Below, one piece after another: positions 44,881-56,900 of a DNA stretch of 64,000 nt. The translations under genes were made by a program, and so were the position numbers. Under the pieces are notes generated by a model. The model had not been told where the DNA came from and searched no databases. It worked only from the letters and a program-made list of their open reading frames with translations. The stretch is from assembly GCA_032158295.1 (NCBI GenBank), contig CM063246.1, positions 19,464,991-19,528,990 of the forward strand. Reading direction: 5' to 3'. Within the stretch, counting starts at the first letter, position 1, and the number at the start of each line of letters is the position of its first letter. Source of the stretch: Pycnopodia helianthoides. Lineage: Eukaryota; Echinodermata; Asteroidea; Forcipulatida; Asteriidae.

Positions 44881-45273
44881 TTTAAAGACACTGGACACCT
44901 TTGGTAATTGTCAAAGACCAGTCTTCTCACTAGGTGTATCTCAACATATGCACACAATAACAAACCTGTGAAAATTTGAACTCAATTGGTCGTCGAAATT
45001 GCGAGATAATAATGGAAGAAAAAACACCCTTGTTACACGAAGTTGTGTCCTTTCATCAGATGCTTGATTTCGAGACCTCACGCGTGAAGTCTCAAAATCA
45101 ATTCAAATATTTTACTGAGAAATTACTTCTTTCTCAAAAACTACGTTACTTCAGAGGGAGCCGTTTCCCACAATGTTTTATACTATCAACAGCTCTCCAT
45201 TGCTCGTTATTAAGTAAGTTTTTATGCCAACAATTATTTTGAGTAAATACCAATAGTGTCCAGTGCCTTTAAA
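44881..45273. mobile_element. 393-bp MITE, 'GCACTGGACAC' TIR family, complete
   Basis: The ends are 'TTTAAAGACACTGGACACC' and 'GTGTCCAGTGCCTTTAAA', inverted repeats of about 28 bp with mismatches; TTAA lies at both borders, suggesting a piggyBac-type origin (inference). The interior resembles the AGGCAGGGTATAC MITEs at 14859 and 16827, so they are two subfamilies. I recall this repeat as abundant in sea stars, which is the main hint to the organism. Confidence 0.75.
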
Positions 45274-46136
45274 GTAGAACTTTCTTTACAAATAACAGTG
45301 TGCTTGCTGATTATTGGACAAGTATGATGGTCACAATCATTGCTAACGTTGAAGTGTTTTAAGGTGAAACAATCAAATGCCAGAAATCCTGAAAATACAC
45401 GAAGAAGTCAGTACGTACTCAGATAGCATTAGACGTCGCGATAATGCTGTGCCAACGTTGAGACAACGTTGGGACACGTTGAAAAAATGCAAATTTGTGG
45501 GCTGGGCTTAAAAGTGTATGAATCTTTTTTGATTAATTTGTTTGAATTTATTTATTCAAGGCAATTTTTTTTAAACTTGTGTGTATAAATTCGTCTATCA
45601 AAAAGATGTACATCAAAAGTACAAACAAACATTTGTAAATAAATTGAGTGAGTTAATAAGTAAACAGTTTGAATTAAAGACAAATGTAACAAAAATAGGG
45701 GGTTTGTTGGTGAAAAAAACATAAACACAATTGTTGCGAGCAGACTTTGTAATAATCTCTTCTTGGAAGCAGTGTTTGGCCTTGAAAAGAGCTGGTTGGT
45801 TTGGGCAGACCTTTTATTGAGGGTTCAAACTGTCGGTGGCGAAACCTCCGTGTTTCAGTCAATGAAGCTCCATAATCCATGGTTTTCACCCAATATTGAC
45901 CAAATGTTACAAAAATTGTATACCCAGCAGTTTTACACAGCAAAATGTTACCCTCCTTTTTTAGAGTGTAAGTCCCTCCCAAAGGATTAATCAAACATGT
46001 TTTTTTTAAACACCGATTTGAATCGGTGAAATGACGAACACGCTTTTATACATCTTGACCTAACCCAACAAAAATGTCGATCAAAATGTTGAACGGTTTA
46101 TAATGAAAGTTAATTATGGAACCTGCGCTCACTTAC

Positions 46137-46210
46137 CTTCGTGATTTTCAAACTTTGCTGGTCCTTTCTCTGTAGATAGTCTCTCCACAAACAATAGAAT
46201 GATCAGTACC
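46137..46210 (-). other. Candidate 5' untranslated exon of gene M
   Basis: Duplicate of 22538-22610 with the same donor 'gtaagtgagc'. It lies 7.7 kb upstream of the gene M start exon and downstream of the gene R stop, where a promoter would be expected. The right boundary is not defined. Confidence 0.3.
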
Positions 46211-49200
46211 GGTTCCCAACGCACGCCCAGGAAGTCCTCGGGTGAAAAAAAAATCCCAACGCAGTTAAAAAAAAATAGTAATAGCTAAATCAATAAATAC
46301 ATAAATACACAAACAAATAGGCTACCATGATACACGGTAACGTTTTTTGGTAAAAGAAGGAGCCGCTGGCAGTAGAAATGTATTTCAAAAGATAATAACA
46401 ACCCTTCCAGCAGCATTATTTACCAAAAGGCTGTCGTTGCACTCGTTTGGGAATTCCCCGCGGATGAATCTGCTTGTTCATTATAATTGGAAATCCACAC
46501 AGTACAGAAAAGAAGACAATATATACCAGGTAGCAAACCCATGGACCATATGAGCAAGGGCCAACCCAAATTGCCCAGACGGGCCCAATATGGGTTTAGG
46601 TTATGAGGATTATTCCCATATGGGTATTATATGGGCCCACTTAAGCCCATGTGGGCAGAATCTGCAGTGTCCAATGGGGTCTTTGCAGATCATGCCCCCC
46701 ATCATGGGCTTGCCCAGGTCTTTCCAATACAGCACCCATAACCATTATTGCTTCGTCCTTTGGATAGGACGTAAAGCCGTTGGTTCCGTGTGTTGTGTAA
46801 TTCACGTAAAAGAACCAAGTTACACTTAGACATTACTAAAACCCAATTCACGTCTTCGTGCTTTTCTTCCTTCCAAATCCTTGATTATATAGCTCTAATA
46901 CCTCAATTCTTCTATATTTCAACTGTCGTAATAAAGTTTGGGCACATGCTTCTTTAACAACAATCTTCATTCGCTATGCGTGTCACCATTGCGCGTGCTT
47001 TATGATGCAAATAAGAGCTGGAGTAAAAATGGGCAAGCACAGATCATGCCCATTCAATGCACGCTACAGATGGATGACTCGTACTACAACATGCTGTTAA
47101 AAAAACACTGTATATTTATATGGGTTACCCGTTTGAGCATGAGATTGTGACAATACGAGAGTTGAGAAATACTGTATATTGTCAATAACACAGACACGCA
47201 CGGGTATTGTTATAATTTGAGTATGAATAATACGTAAAAGTATACGTGTTTCGCTCATTCTTTTGAAGCTTCACAAGTAAACATAACCCTCACGTCAAGG
47301 GGCCCCGGTTGAATTGTGGGCATATGCCCTTACACCCCCACAATTCTTTAGAATGTGAAAGTCAGCATTGCTGACTCTATGTGTGTCTCATAATACCCCG
47401 ATCACTGACGCATGAAATGTGTAAAAGGTTCATGATGAAGACTAGGAAATTTCGTGTCTTAGGTTTTGTTCATAAAAGGAACTAAAATTGCAATACGATG
47501 GGAATTGTTGTATACAATTTTAAACTTTTGAGACTGTTTTCGGCTTGTAATTGCTCTCTGTTTTAGGAACACTAAGTAATTTTAGAAACTTGCCGGTTAC
47601 AATTTTGTTTTGATCGGGTGGGAGTCAGACCCACACATATGATTAAACTATCATTATGTGGTTACTAAACAATAGTATAAATGTTTGGTTGACTTAGCAT
47701 GAATATGATAGGCCATTTTGTTACAGGTTGGCACAGATCGAGCTGTTGCATTGTAGCACAGACTTAGACCATACAACAAAACAACTGCAACAAAACATAA
47801 TTACTATTATTTGCACATTTATTGTTATCGGAAATTTTGTACAGCACTGTGGTTGATAAATCTATAGGCCTTGAGCTTCTTCAGCGTCCCCCGCCTGCTT
47901 CCTTTTTTTTATAGAGACCGCCTCCTCCTTCCTTTTTTCAAACAGGCAAGACGCTGAACTTGTTTCTTAAATATTTATTTTGCCTTATGACTATATGCCT
48001 ATAGCTCCCTGGTATGACCTACCTCCATGGTGTGACCATGACATGCCTGGATTCGGCTGCTGCTAGGTTGGAGAGCGGCCAGGTTTCTGTGCCGCATGTC
48101 CATGTTTTGGTTTGCAAAGGAATTGCTTTCGGCCGGATTCGCGGCCAGGTTTTTGTGCTGCATGTCAATTATGTTTTAGTTGTAACACAGCCTCTTTTAA
48201 TGAAGTTGTGTGCAAACAAAAATTATAGTAATACCTCTATATTTGAAAAGAGAACGAAAAGAAAAATCGTATCCCCTTAGAATGGTCACCGGCCCGAAAG
48301 AATGCCCAAATGTGGGTATGTGGGTATCAAACATATGAAGACCTGGGCAGGATTGGGTGTATGTGAAAGACCTGACTGGGCAAGCCCATGTTGGCAGGAT
48401 GCAGCCCGTGGGCATATTATATAGGAAGACGGGTCAGTCAAAGAGCAGGATATGCAAATGCCATAAGCGCAAAGACCCACATGGATATCAAATTGGGTAA
48501 GACCTAAATAATCCATTATGAGGCACATACTTTATTCTAGTTCAGATTTACTATAGTATTAGTTTGGTTTATTACACTCTCAAACTGAATGGTAAAAAAT
48601 TAATGGGTAGAAAAGATTTTGTACAATATGACACGATTTATGTAAATATTTACCAAACTCAAATACATAACTAATTGGTAAATGTTAAGTTACATAAGTT
48701 ATATGTAATGTTATGCTTTTACAAAGCTTTTGTCAAGTTTTACATTGATCATGAAAGTTTTACAGTATTAACGTAAAGGTCAGGTATTGTGTAAAGGTTA
48801 CACACTTAAAGAGTACGGACGCCATTAGCATGTGCTTTTCACTGTTAACTCGTGACGGGCGTCTGACGTCGCACTTCAGGATAGAAACAATGACGAAAAA
48901 CCGTGCAGACTGAGACTTTGACAGCTTTTGCAGACATTTGAAGGTAAATTACAACATAGGTTTATTTTATCGCATTATTAATAAGAACATAATAAAGTTA
49001 AAGGCCTACAAAATTCATACTCGCAGATTGTAGGTGAGAGTGTGTGAGCATGCGAGTTTTCGTAAACGGTACATAGTGACAAAATAACATGCCATATTGT
49101 ACTCGACCGTGTTCTAAAACTTGAATAACATTTAGAAGCTCCTGTACCTTTCAGCACTTTTCTAGCTGAGACAGCCACTAAGAAAACCCTACAGAGTATG

Positions 49201-50809
49201 ACAATGAAATCAACCCACCCCCTCAAAAAGATAACATTATTAATACATAACAATAACACTACAATATTTTAATAAACAAAAACCTGGGTGTTTTATTGTT
49301 ATTTTTTTCAGATGAGACATCTGCCTTGCAGCTGACTGATGAGACAGCACAGAGTTTCGCAAAATAAACATCGATCATGTTTCAAAAATACCTTTTTTGC
49401 GACCCACAGCATCAAGATGCATCGAAATCATAATAAATATAAAATCAATTTTATGATAAACAAAATAATTTAGTAACAGTTTACAAGGTCAAACGGTGTA
49501 AAGAATTACCTTTGGAATGGTTAAAAGTCTAGTATTCAACACAAACATTAAGTATCTTTTACCAATTAATTCATGTTTACGTATGGAAAAGAGGTAAAGT
49601 TCTTTACTGAAGTAAAATTGAAGTAAAAATTTACACAATTTTATTAATTTACGAGTAAAGAGTGATCCAATTTTACGAAGCTCTGAAGCCGAAAACGTTG
49701 ATTATCAAAATCTCTTATATACTGGGACTCAATTCACATCAAAATACTATTGGCTGTTCGACGCTGTCCAGCTTTGTGTCCCTTTGCCCTTGTCTTCATG
49801 ATAATGCGAATAAATGCATTTTAAGGTTACCGAGTCTTTAAGAAATATTAGCCGAAAAACCCCATGCTGGATAAAAGATATATATATATTTTGTATTGTT
49901 ATTATAATTGATTATTATTTATTTTATTATTAATATTATAGTTTTGTTTTCACCCATAATACTCCAAAGAGTGGCTGGATTGAACTTCATAACAATATTT
50001 CCTTGCCTATCGATAAGAAAAATCATACTTTGTCGTTTGTTTTGACATGTCAAAAGCGTTTGAAACATAAAACCACGATATTTTTCTTTCTAAATTACAT
50101 CACTATGGTAAGAGGGGTTGTAGCCTTGGAATGGTTTCGTAGCTACTTGCAAAACCGTGATCCGTTTGTTCCAGTCTGCTCAACTCTCTTGTGGTGTTCC
50201 CCAAGGAACAATTCTCGGACCTCTTTTATCCATTCTCTATATTAACGACATTACCTAATCCTCTTATTAAATGTCTTTGCCTCTAATAAAATGTATTTGC
50301 TTTTATTTGCTGATGACACTCATTTATGTTATAATCATGAAAACTTGCAAGAACCTTTTGACACTGTGAACACCGAAATGATTAAACTAACAGCTTTGTT
50401 TTAAGTGTAACAAGGTCACTCTTATTTTAAACAAAACTGACTACTTTTTTCACATTTGTATTAATGTCACACCCTCGAAGCAAATTATTCCAACTAAGTT
50501 TCTAGTAGTGGTGGACGTGGTTGAATCTGAGAAACCATGCATGCGGGGTTTAGTTCTCAGATTGCTGACGATTGTCTGAAAATTCAAATTTCCATTTGTG
50601 TCCATTTGTGAATGCTGTGACCACCTCGCTAAACGTAGAAGGATTCAACGTTCTTGAGAAAACCACTGTTACAGTTTTGTTTTGCTGTTTTCTCAACAAG
50701 TACAGTAGACACAGTAATCAGCTCAACTTTCACGGGTGAATTGATTGTATCTTTGTGGATAATTTTAGTCTTTAAATCAGCATAACATTATTACATTAAC
50801 CCACACCTT
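46211..50809. other. Intergenic block between genes R and M
   Basis: Homologous to 22.6-26.1 kb: a CCCATATGGG repeat (46.43-46.72 kb), a SINE-like module near 46.76-46.83 kb, then about 1.4 kb found only here (47.15-48.58 kb, with a weaker CCCATATGGG-like stretch at 48.28-48.5 kb and no recognisable gene), the doubtful plus frame (48.83-48.94 kb, now with a stop) and a LINE fragment. Confidence 0.6.
49985..50460 (+). pseudogene. LINE RT fragment (single copy)
   Basis: Broken frames read 'MSKAFET', 'CGVPQGTILGPLLSILYIND' and 'LLLFADDTHLCYNHENL', the RT motifs A, B and C of a Jockey/CR1-type element. Stops and frameshifts throughout. Paralogous to 25.0-25.8 kb but without the internal duplication. 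Confidence 0.75.
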
Positions 50810-50917
50810 TCAAAGGGAGGGATACACACCCCGCTCAGCGTTACGAATTATGTAGTCTTTCACTTGCCTATCATTGAAATTGATGAGGTAAGGATTACTG
50901 TTGCGTATTTCTCTTAC
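50810..50917 (-). CDS. Gene R terminal exon
   Basis: Acceptor 'cgatatgcag', 108 nt to TGA in phase 0. It encodes 'VREIRNSNPYLINFNDRQVK' then DYIIRNAERGVYPSL and stop. Conserved with gene M, with mostly conservative changes. Confidence 0.72.
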   Translation of the reverse strand, partial: VREIRNSNPYLINFNDRQVKDYIIRNAERGVYPSL

Positions 50918-53900
50918 CTGCATATCGAAAACAAAAAAAATACAGAAATTTAGCCTAAGTCAAGTTATACAAACAATGACTGACACATGTTGAATAGTAA
51001 AAGTTTCCTCTGAAGCCTTATAAAAAAAGAATGCTCCTGTGATTATTGAAAATTATGGTTTATCTTTCTCATTGCAATAATGCAATAACTTTGTGTGAAA
51101 TACAGAATAGACTTGAAGGCAATCGTTACATCTGTTTGTTATAAACTTTAAAGCAGCACGGACAAAATATATTATTTTGACAATAAGCATTTTCTCGTTT
51201 AATTGCTTGAGTTTTTATAATACCACTGATGCAAGCACACTTTGCATGTTTGTGTCAATTGTTACTTGACTTGGGACTTGCCTTTGTTTTTTGAAAGACT
51301 TGATACTTGACTTGTCCTTTAAGGCCGTTATACACTTTTGGTAAAATCGAAAAGCATAAAATGTTGACAGATTTGCACATAACTTTACATGGTGTAAATA
51401 TGGTTATTGTTTTTTGCTTTTAACTTTTGTTCCTCCCTGATTCAGATGACCAAGTGAGTTCAATGTTTCACTTGTTATTTCACCTAAATGTTGAATTAAA
51501 CCAACTATGTGGGGACTGGTTTTGGAGCTTTGCATCTCTGACGTACTTTAAATATGTGTGTGTGTGTCTGTACGTTTGAGGGTACTTCGTACATTCACGG
51601 AGTGCTCTAGAAATAAATTAAAAAAACATTGCAACATACCATGTCAATCGCACTTCTCTTCTTTCCAATTCCTGTTTCGTTTTCTGCTTTGAGACGGCTA
51701 AACTCCTCGATCAAATTCCTTTGTTGTTCCTTGGACAAGTCCATTTTTGATGTCCCACTTCTCTGCAATTTAATTAATAAACATACATAGTGCCTGTTCA
51801 AATTATTTCTGAATGCAGTGTCATGAAATTTTGCAGGTCTACGCTAACATTATGATATGTTTCCTGCTGTGTCGGTGTAACTCATGTTAACCTACATGTT
51901 AATAACTACATGTTGGAGAAAATGTGGAAACTTTTAGTGAAGAAATAAATGTTTTATAGGCTATTGGTTAAATTTAATCGTGTTGGTATACTCACAGATT
52001 TCTTTGGTTTCGGTTCTGAAAGTGAGGGCTCTTGAAGCTGAAAAAAAGAAGCCCACACACTATTATATATACGTTTAAATGTATGGTATGTTTTACAATC
52101 ATGTATGACCACTCAATCATTGTGACCTCTGTTGAAACACTCTGTTTGCGCCAGGAGAAAGTTGTCTACATTATTGTGTAAACAAGTGTAGTAGGACGTG
52201 TGTGTCATCGAGGCTGATCGCCATCAGTTACCCGACGTTACGACCTGTCGATCACGACTTAACCCAGGAACATCAAACTTCCTGGTGTTTATTAACACCA
52301 ATACTGACTTCATTCAGAATGGGGATCTCCCTACTAAAGCTAAAAGCTCTGATCGTCAAGATTTTTGCAGTCAACCATTTTAGTTGCATGTTTGTCTATT
52401 ATTTGGGTTATTTGTACCGTCTTAATGATTGGTGTTTCATGTTGAAGCATGCAATGAATTAAGACTCCGTCTTCTATCATCAAATGAGAAGTGATAAGAC
52501 CCTTCCCATTAAATGTAACAGTAATACAGCTATTACCATTCTCTGAGAAGCTATCTTACATATCAATTACGGCTGTAATAGTTACTATTTCCAACAACCC
52601 TAACCATCTCAAACTAGATCAAACTCAAACAGCAGGATAACTTAGCATTTCTCAAGCCAATAGATGCTTGGACTTTGCTTATTAATAGAGACCACAAGTG
52701 ATGGTATTGCAGTTTAATTGTATTGTACTATAGACATGTGTTAGGTTGAAGAAGGATCATGGTCGTTTAACCACTTCCAGAAGTAGAATGTCTGAGCACA
52801 CTTTTAACGCCTGGAGCAACTTCTTCAATCTTCTTTTCTTTTCTTTTGTCCTTCTTTTTTTGATTTTCACTTTTGTTCTCTTCTGATTCATGTGACCGAG
52901 TGAGCTCAATGTTTCACCTGTTATTTCACCTCAATGTTGAACTAAACCAAAAGGGGGCACTGGTTTTTGAGCTTTGCATCTCTGACGTATATTACATGTA
53001 TGTGTGCCTGTAGCAAACACTGTGTGCTCTAGAAATAATAACAAATAAATAAAATTGCATCATACCATGTCATTCCCACTTCTCTTCCTTTGAAAACTTG
53101 TTTCATTTCCTGCTGGATGATAATCAAACTCCTCGATCAAATTACTGTCTTGTTCATTGGAGAAGGCAGAAATTGACACCCCACCTCTCTGCAATTTAAT
53201 GATTAAACATGTCAAGTACCTGTTAAAAATGTTTCTGAGTGCAGTGTCATTACAATTTTGCAGATCTATACGCTAACATTATTATATAGTTATTACACGA
53301 CACAAGGGTAATAGGGGGAAAGAGCGCCTCTGCGTCCAATCGGCCTCGTTTGATATGGGACACAGACGCACTATTATTTTCTGTCTTCCACAAGGGCGTG
53401 TGTGATAAAAAAAATTAAGGGGGGGGGGTTAGTTTGTGTTTCTGTGTGAAAATTGTTAATGTAAAGTTGGGCACTCAACGTTTGATGCAGGTTTCCGATA
53501 TTTCCATTGCCCTGTGCTGCTTTGCTGTTGATACATCCCCTGTCAGATCTATTGTGCAGGTTGGGTCAGTGGTCATCCTTACCAAACTTGACTGCTATAA
53601 TAAGCCTGTGAGCAGCATGCAAATATGTAATGCGTCACACGTTTGTAATGTAATGTAACGCGTCACACGTGACAGTTTGCCTCTTGTGCCTTATGCCACC
53701 TTGAAGCCCATGCTGCTGCAGCTCACTGCTGCTGCAGCAGCCCCTAGCTGCAGCAGCCCCTAGCTACAGCATCCCCTGCTGCTGCTGCAGCAGCTGCATT
53801 CGTGGCTTCCGTTTCTGCATTGTATCATGGATCTGTGATTTCCTTTTCCTTTTCCAGGTGATGGACTAATTGAGCTGGTAGGGTACAATGTAAAATTACT

Positions 53901-56900
53901 CTGAAAATAACAACAATAATAACTTACATCTTTTGGGGAAGTGCTGGTCCTTGGAATGTCCTGTTTGACAGAGAAAAGTGAATTTGATTATAGCTTAAAG
54001 ATTGCCATAAAGTAACTCAAAACTTTTTGAATTGAGAAACCATGTTTGGGATTTATAGATGTATTTGCCAACATGTAGTAACCATCAACTCAAACCAGGT
54101 GTTGGACTCTAACAGATTTGGGCTGGTTAGAGTAAGGTAAAATGACTCTACAAATATACAAATATTATTAATTACTTACATGTCTTGGTGTAGTGCTGGT
54201 GCTGGGAGTGCCCCGTTTGACAAAGAAATGTGATTTTGAATATTGCTTTAAGATTGCTTTAAAATTACACTCCATTTATATGACTTGAGAAACCAAGTTA
54301 GGATTGATTGATTAATTCGCCAACATGCAGTAACCATCAACTCAAACCAGGTGTTGGACTCTAACAGATCTGGGCTGGTTAGAGTTTAAGGTAAAGTGAC
54401 TCTACAAGATTTATAGTTTGATTTCCCAACATGTAGTAACCATCAACCTAAACCAAGTGTTGGTCTCTAACAGATTTGGGCTGGTAAGAGTATAAAAATA
54501 TGGAGAAGTGACTTTACAAATATTAATAATAACTTACATGTCTTGGTGCAGTGCTGGTGCTGGGAATGCCCTGTTTGACAAAGAAATGTGAATTTGATTA
54601 TAGCTTTAAGATTGCTCTAAAATTACTAGGACTATTTATATCATTTTAAAAACCAAGTTAGACATGTAGTATCAATCAACTCAAACCAGGTGTTGGACTC
54701 TAACAGATTTGGGCTGGTTAGAGTATAAGGTAAAGTGACTCTACAAATATTAATAATAACTTACATGTCTTGGTGCAGTGCTGGTGCTGGGAGTGCCCTG
54801 TTTGACAAAGAAACGTGAATTGGATTTTAGCTTTAAGATTGCCTTAAAATTACACTTTATTTATATGAAATTAGAAACTAAGGTTAAGATTTATAGATTT
54901 ATTCGTCAACATGTAGTGACCATCTACTCAAACCAGGTGTTGGACTCTAACAGATTTGGGCTGGTGACAGTATATTAAGTAAAGTGAATCTACAAATATT
55001 AATAACAACTTACATGTCTTGGTGCAGTGCTGGTGCTGGGAGTGTCCTGTTTGACAAAGAAATGTGAATTTGATTATTGCTTTAAGATTGCCTTAAATTT
55101 ACACTCCATTTATATGACTTGAGAAACATAGCTTAGGATTTATGGAATTATTTACCAACATGTAGTAACCATCAACTCAAACCAGGTGTTGGACTCTAAC
55201 AGATTTGGGCTGGTTAGAGTATAAGGTAAAGAGACTCTACAAATATTATTAATAACTTACATGTCCTCGTGCAGTGCTGGTGCTGGGAGTGCACTGTTTG
55301 ACAAAGAAACGTGAATTTGATTTTAGCTTTAAGATTGCCATAAAAGTACACTTTATTTATATGAAATTAGGAACTAAGGTTAAGATTTATAGTTTGATTT
55401 CCCAACATGTAGTAACCATCAACCTAAACCAAGTGTTGGTCTCTAACAGATTTGGGCTGGTAAGAGTATAAAAATATGGAGAAGTGACTTTACAAATATT
55501 AATAATAACTTACATGTCTTGGTGCAGTGCTTGTGCTAGGAGTGTCCTGTTTGACAAATAAATGTGAATTTGATTATAGCTTTAAGATTGCTCTAAAATT
55601 ACTAGGACTATTTATATCATTTTAAAAACCAAGTTAGACATGTAGTATCAATCAACTCAAACCAGGTGTTGGACTCTAACAGATTTGGGCTGGTTGGAGT
55701 ATAAGGTAAAGTGACTCTACAAATATTAATAACAACTTACATGTCTTGGTGCAGTGCTGGTGCTGGAGTGTCCTGTTTGACAAAGAAATGTGAATTTGAT
55801 TAAAGCTTTAAGATTGCCTTAAATTTACACTCATTTATATGACTTGAGAAACATAGCTTAGGATTTATGAATTATTTACCAACATGTAGTAACCATCAAC
55901 TCAAACCAGGTGTTGGACTCTAACAGATTTGGGCTGGTTAGAGTATAAGGTAAAGTGACTCTACAAATATTAATAATAACTTACATGTCCTCGTGCAGTG
56001 CTGGTGCTGGGAGTGCCTGTTTGACAAAAAAATGTGAATTTGATTATAGCTTTAAGACTGCTTTAAAATTACTATTAATTGTATGAATTGAGAAACCATG
56101 TTTAGGCAGCATGTAGTAACCATCAACTCAAACCAGGTGTTGGACTCTAACAGATTTGGCCTGGTTAGAGTATAAGGTAAAGTGACTCTACAAATATTAA
56201 TAACAACTTACATGTCTTGGTGCAGTGCTGGTGCTGGGAGTGTCCTGTTTGACAAAAAAAATGTGAATTTGATTATAGCTTTAAGACTGCTTTAAAATTA
56301 CTATTAATTGTATGAATTGAGAAACCATGTTTAGGCAGCATGTAGTAACCATCAACTCAAACCAGGTGTTGGACTCTAACAGATTTGGGCTGGTTAGAGT
56401 ATAAGGTAAAGTGACTCTACAAATATTAATAATAACTTACATGTCTTGGTGCAGTGCTGGTGCTGGGAGTGTCCTGTTTGACAAAGAAATGTGAATTTGA
56501 TTTTAGCTTTAAGATTGCCTTTAAATTACACTCCATTTATATGACTTGAGAAACCAAGCTTAGAATTTATGGATTTATTTACCAACATGTAGTAACCATC
56601 AACTCAAACCAGGTGTTGGACTCTAACAGATTTGGGCTGGTTATAGTATAAGGTAAAGTGACTCTACAAATATTAATAATAACTTACATGTCCTCGTGCA
56701 GTGCTGGTGCTTGGAGTGCCCTGTTTGACAAAAAAATGTGAATTTGATTATAGCTTTAAGACTGCTTTAAAATTACTATTTGTATGAATTGGTGCAGTGC
56801 TGGTGCTGGGATCGTCCTGCTTGAACGAGAAGTTGGAATGGCTTTAATTTTGACAGTTTAATAATGCCTTCAAAGTCATACATTGTATAAGATATAGAAA

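Larger units (their letters stand above)
38398..46136. other. First long intron of gene M (inferred)
   Basis: No coding exon was recognised. In order it holds sequence shared with 17.85-18.4 kb, a CCCATATGGG-type repeat (39.38-39.65 kb), a (GTACAT)n stretch near 39.94 kb, an AACGTTG repeat (40.26-40.59 kb), the 4.2-kb TIR element (40608-44823), a 3' MITE fragment and a complete MITE (44881-45273), and a last AACGTTG-type end near 45.42-45.5 kb. Confidence 0.5.
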
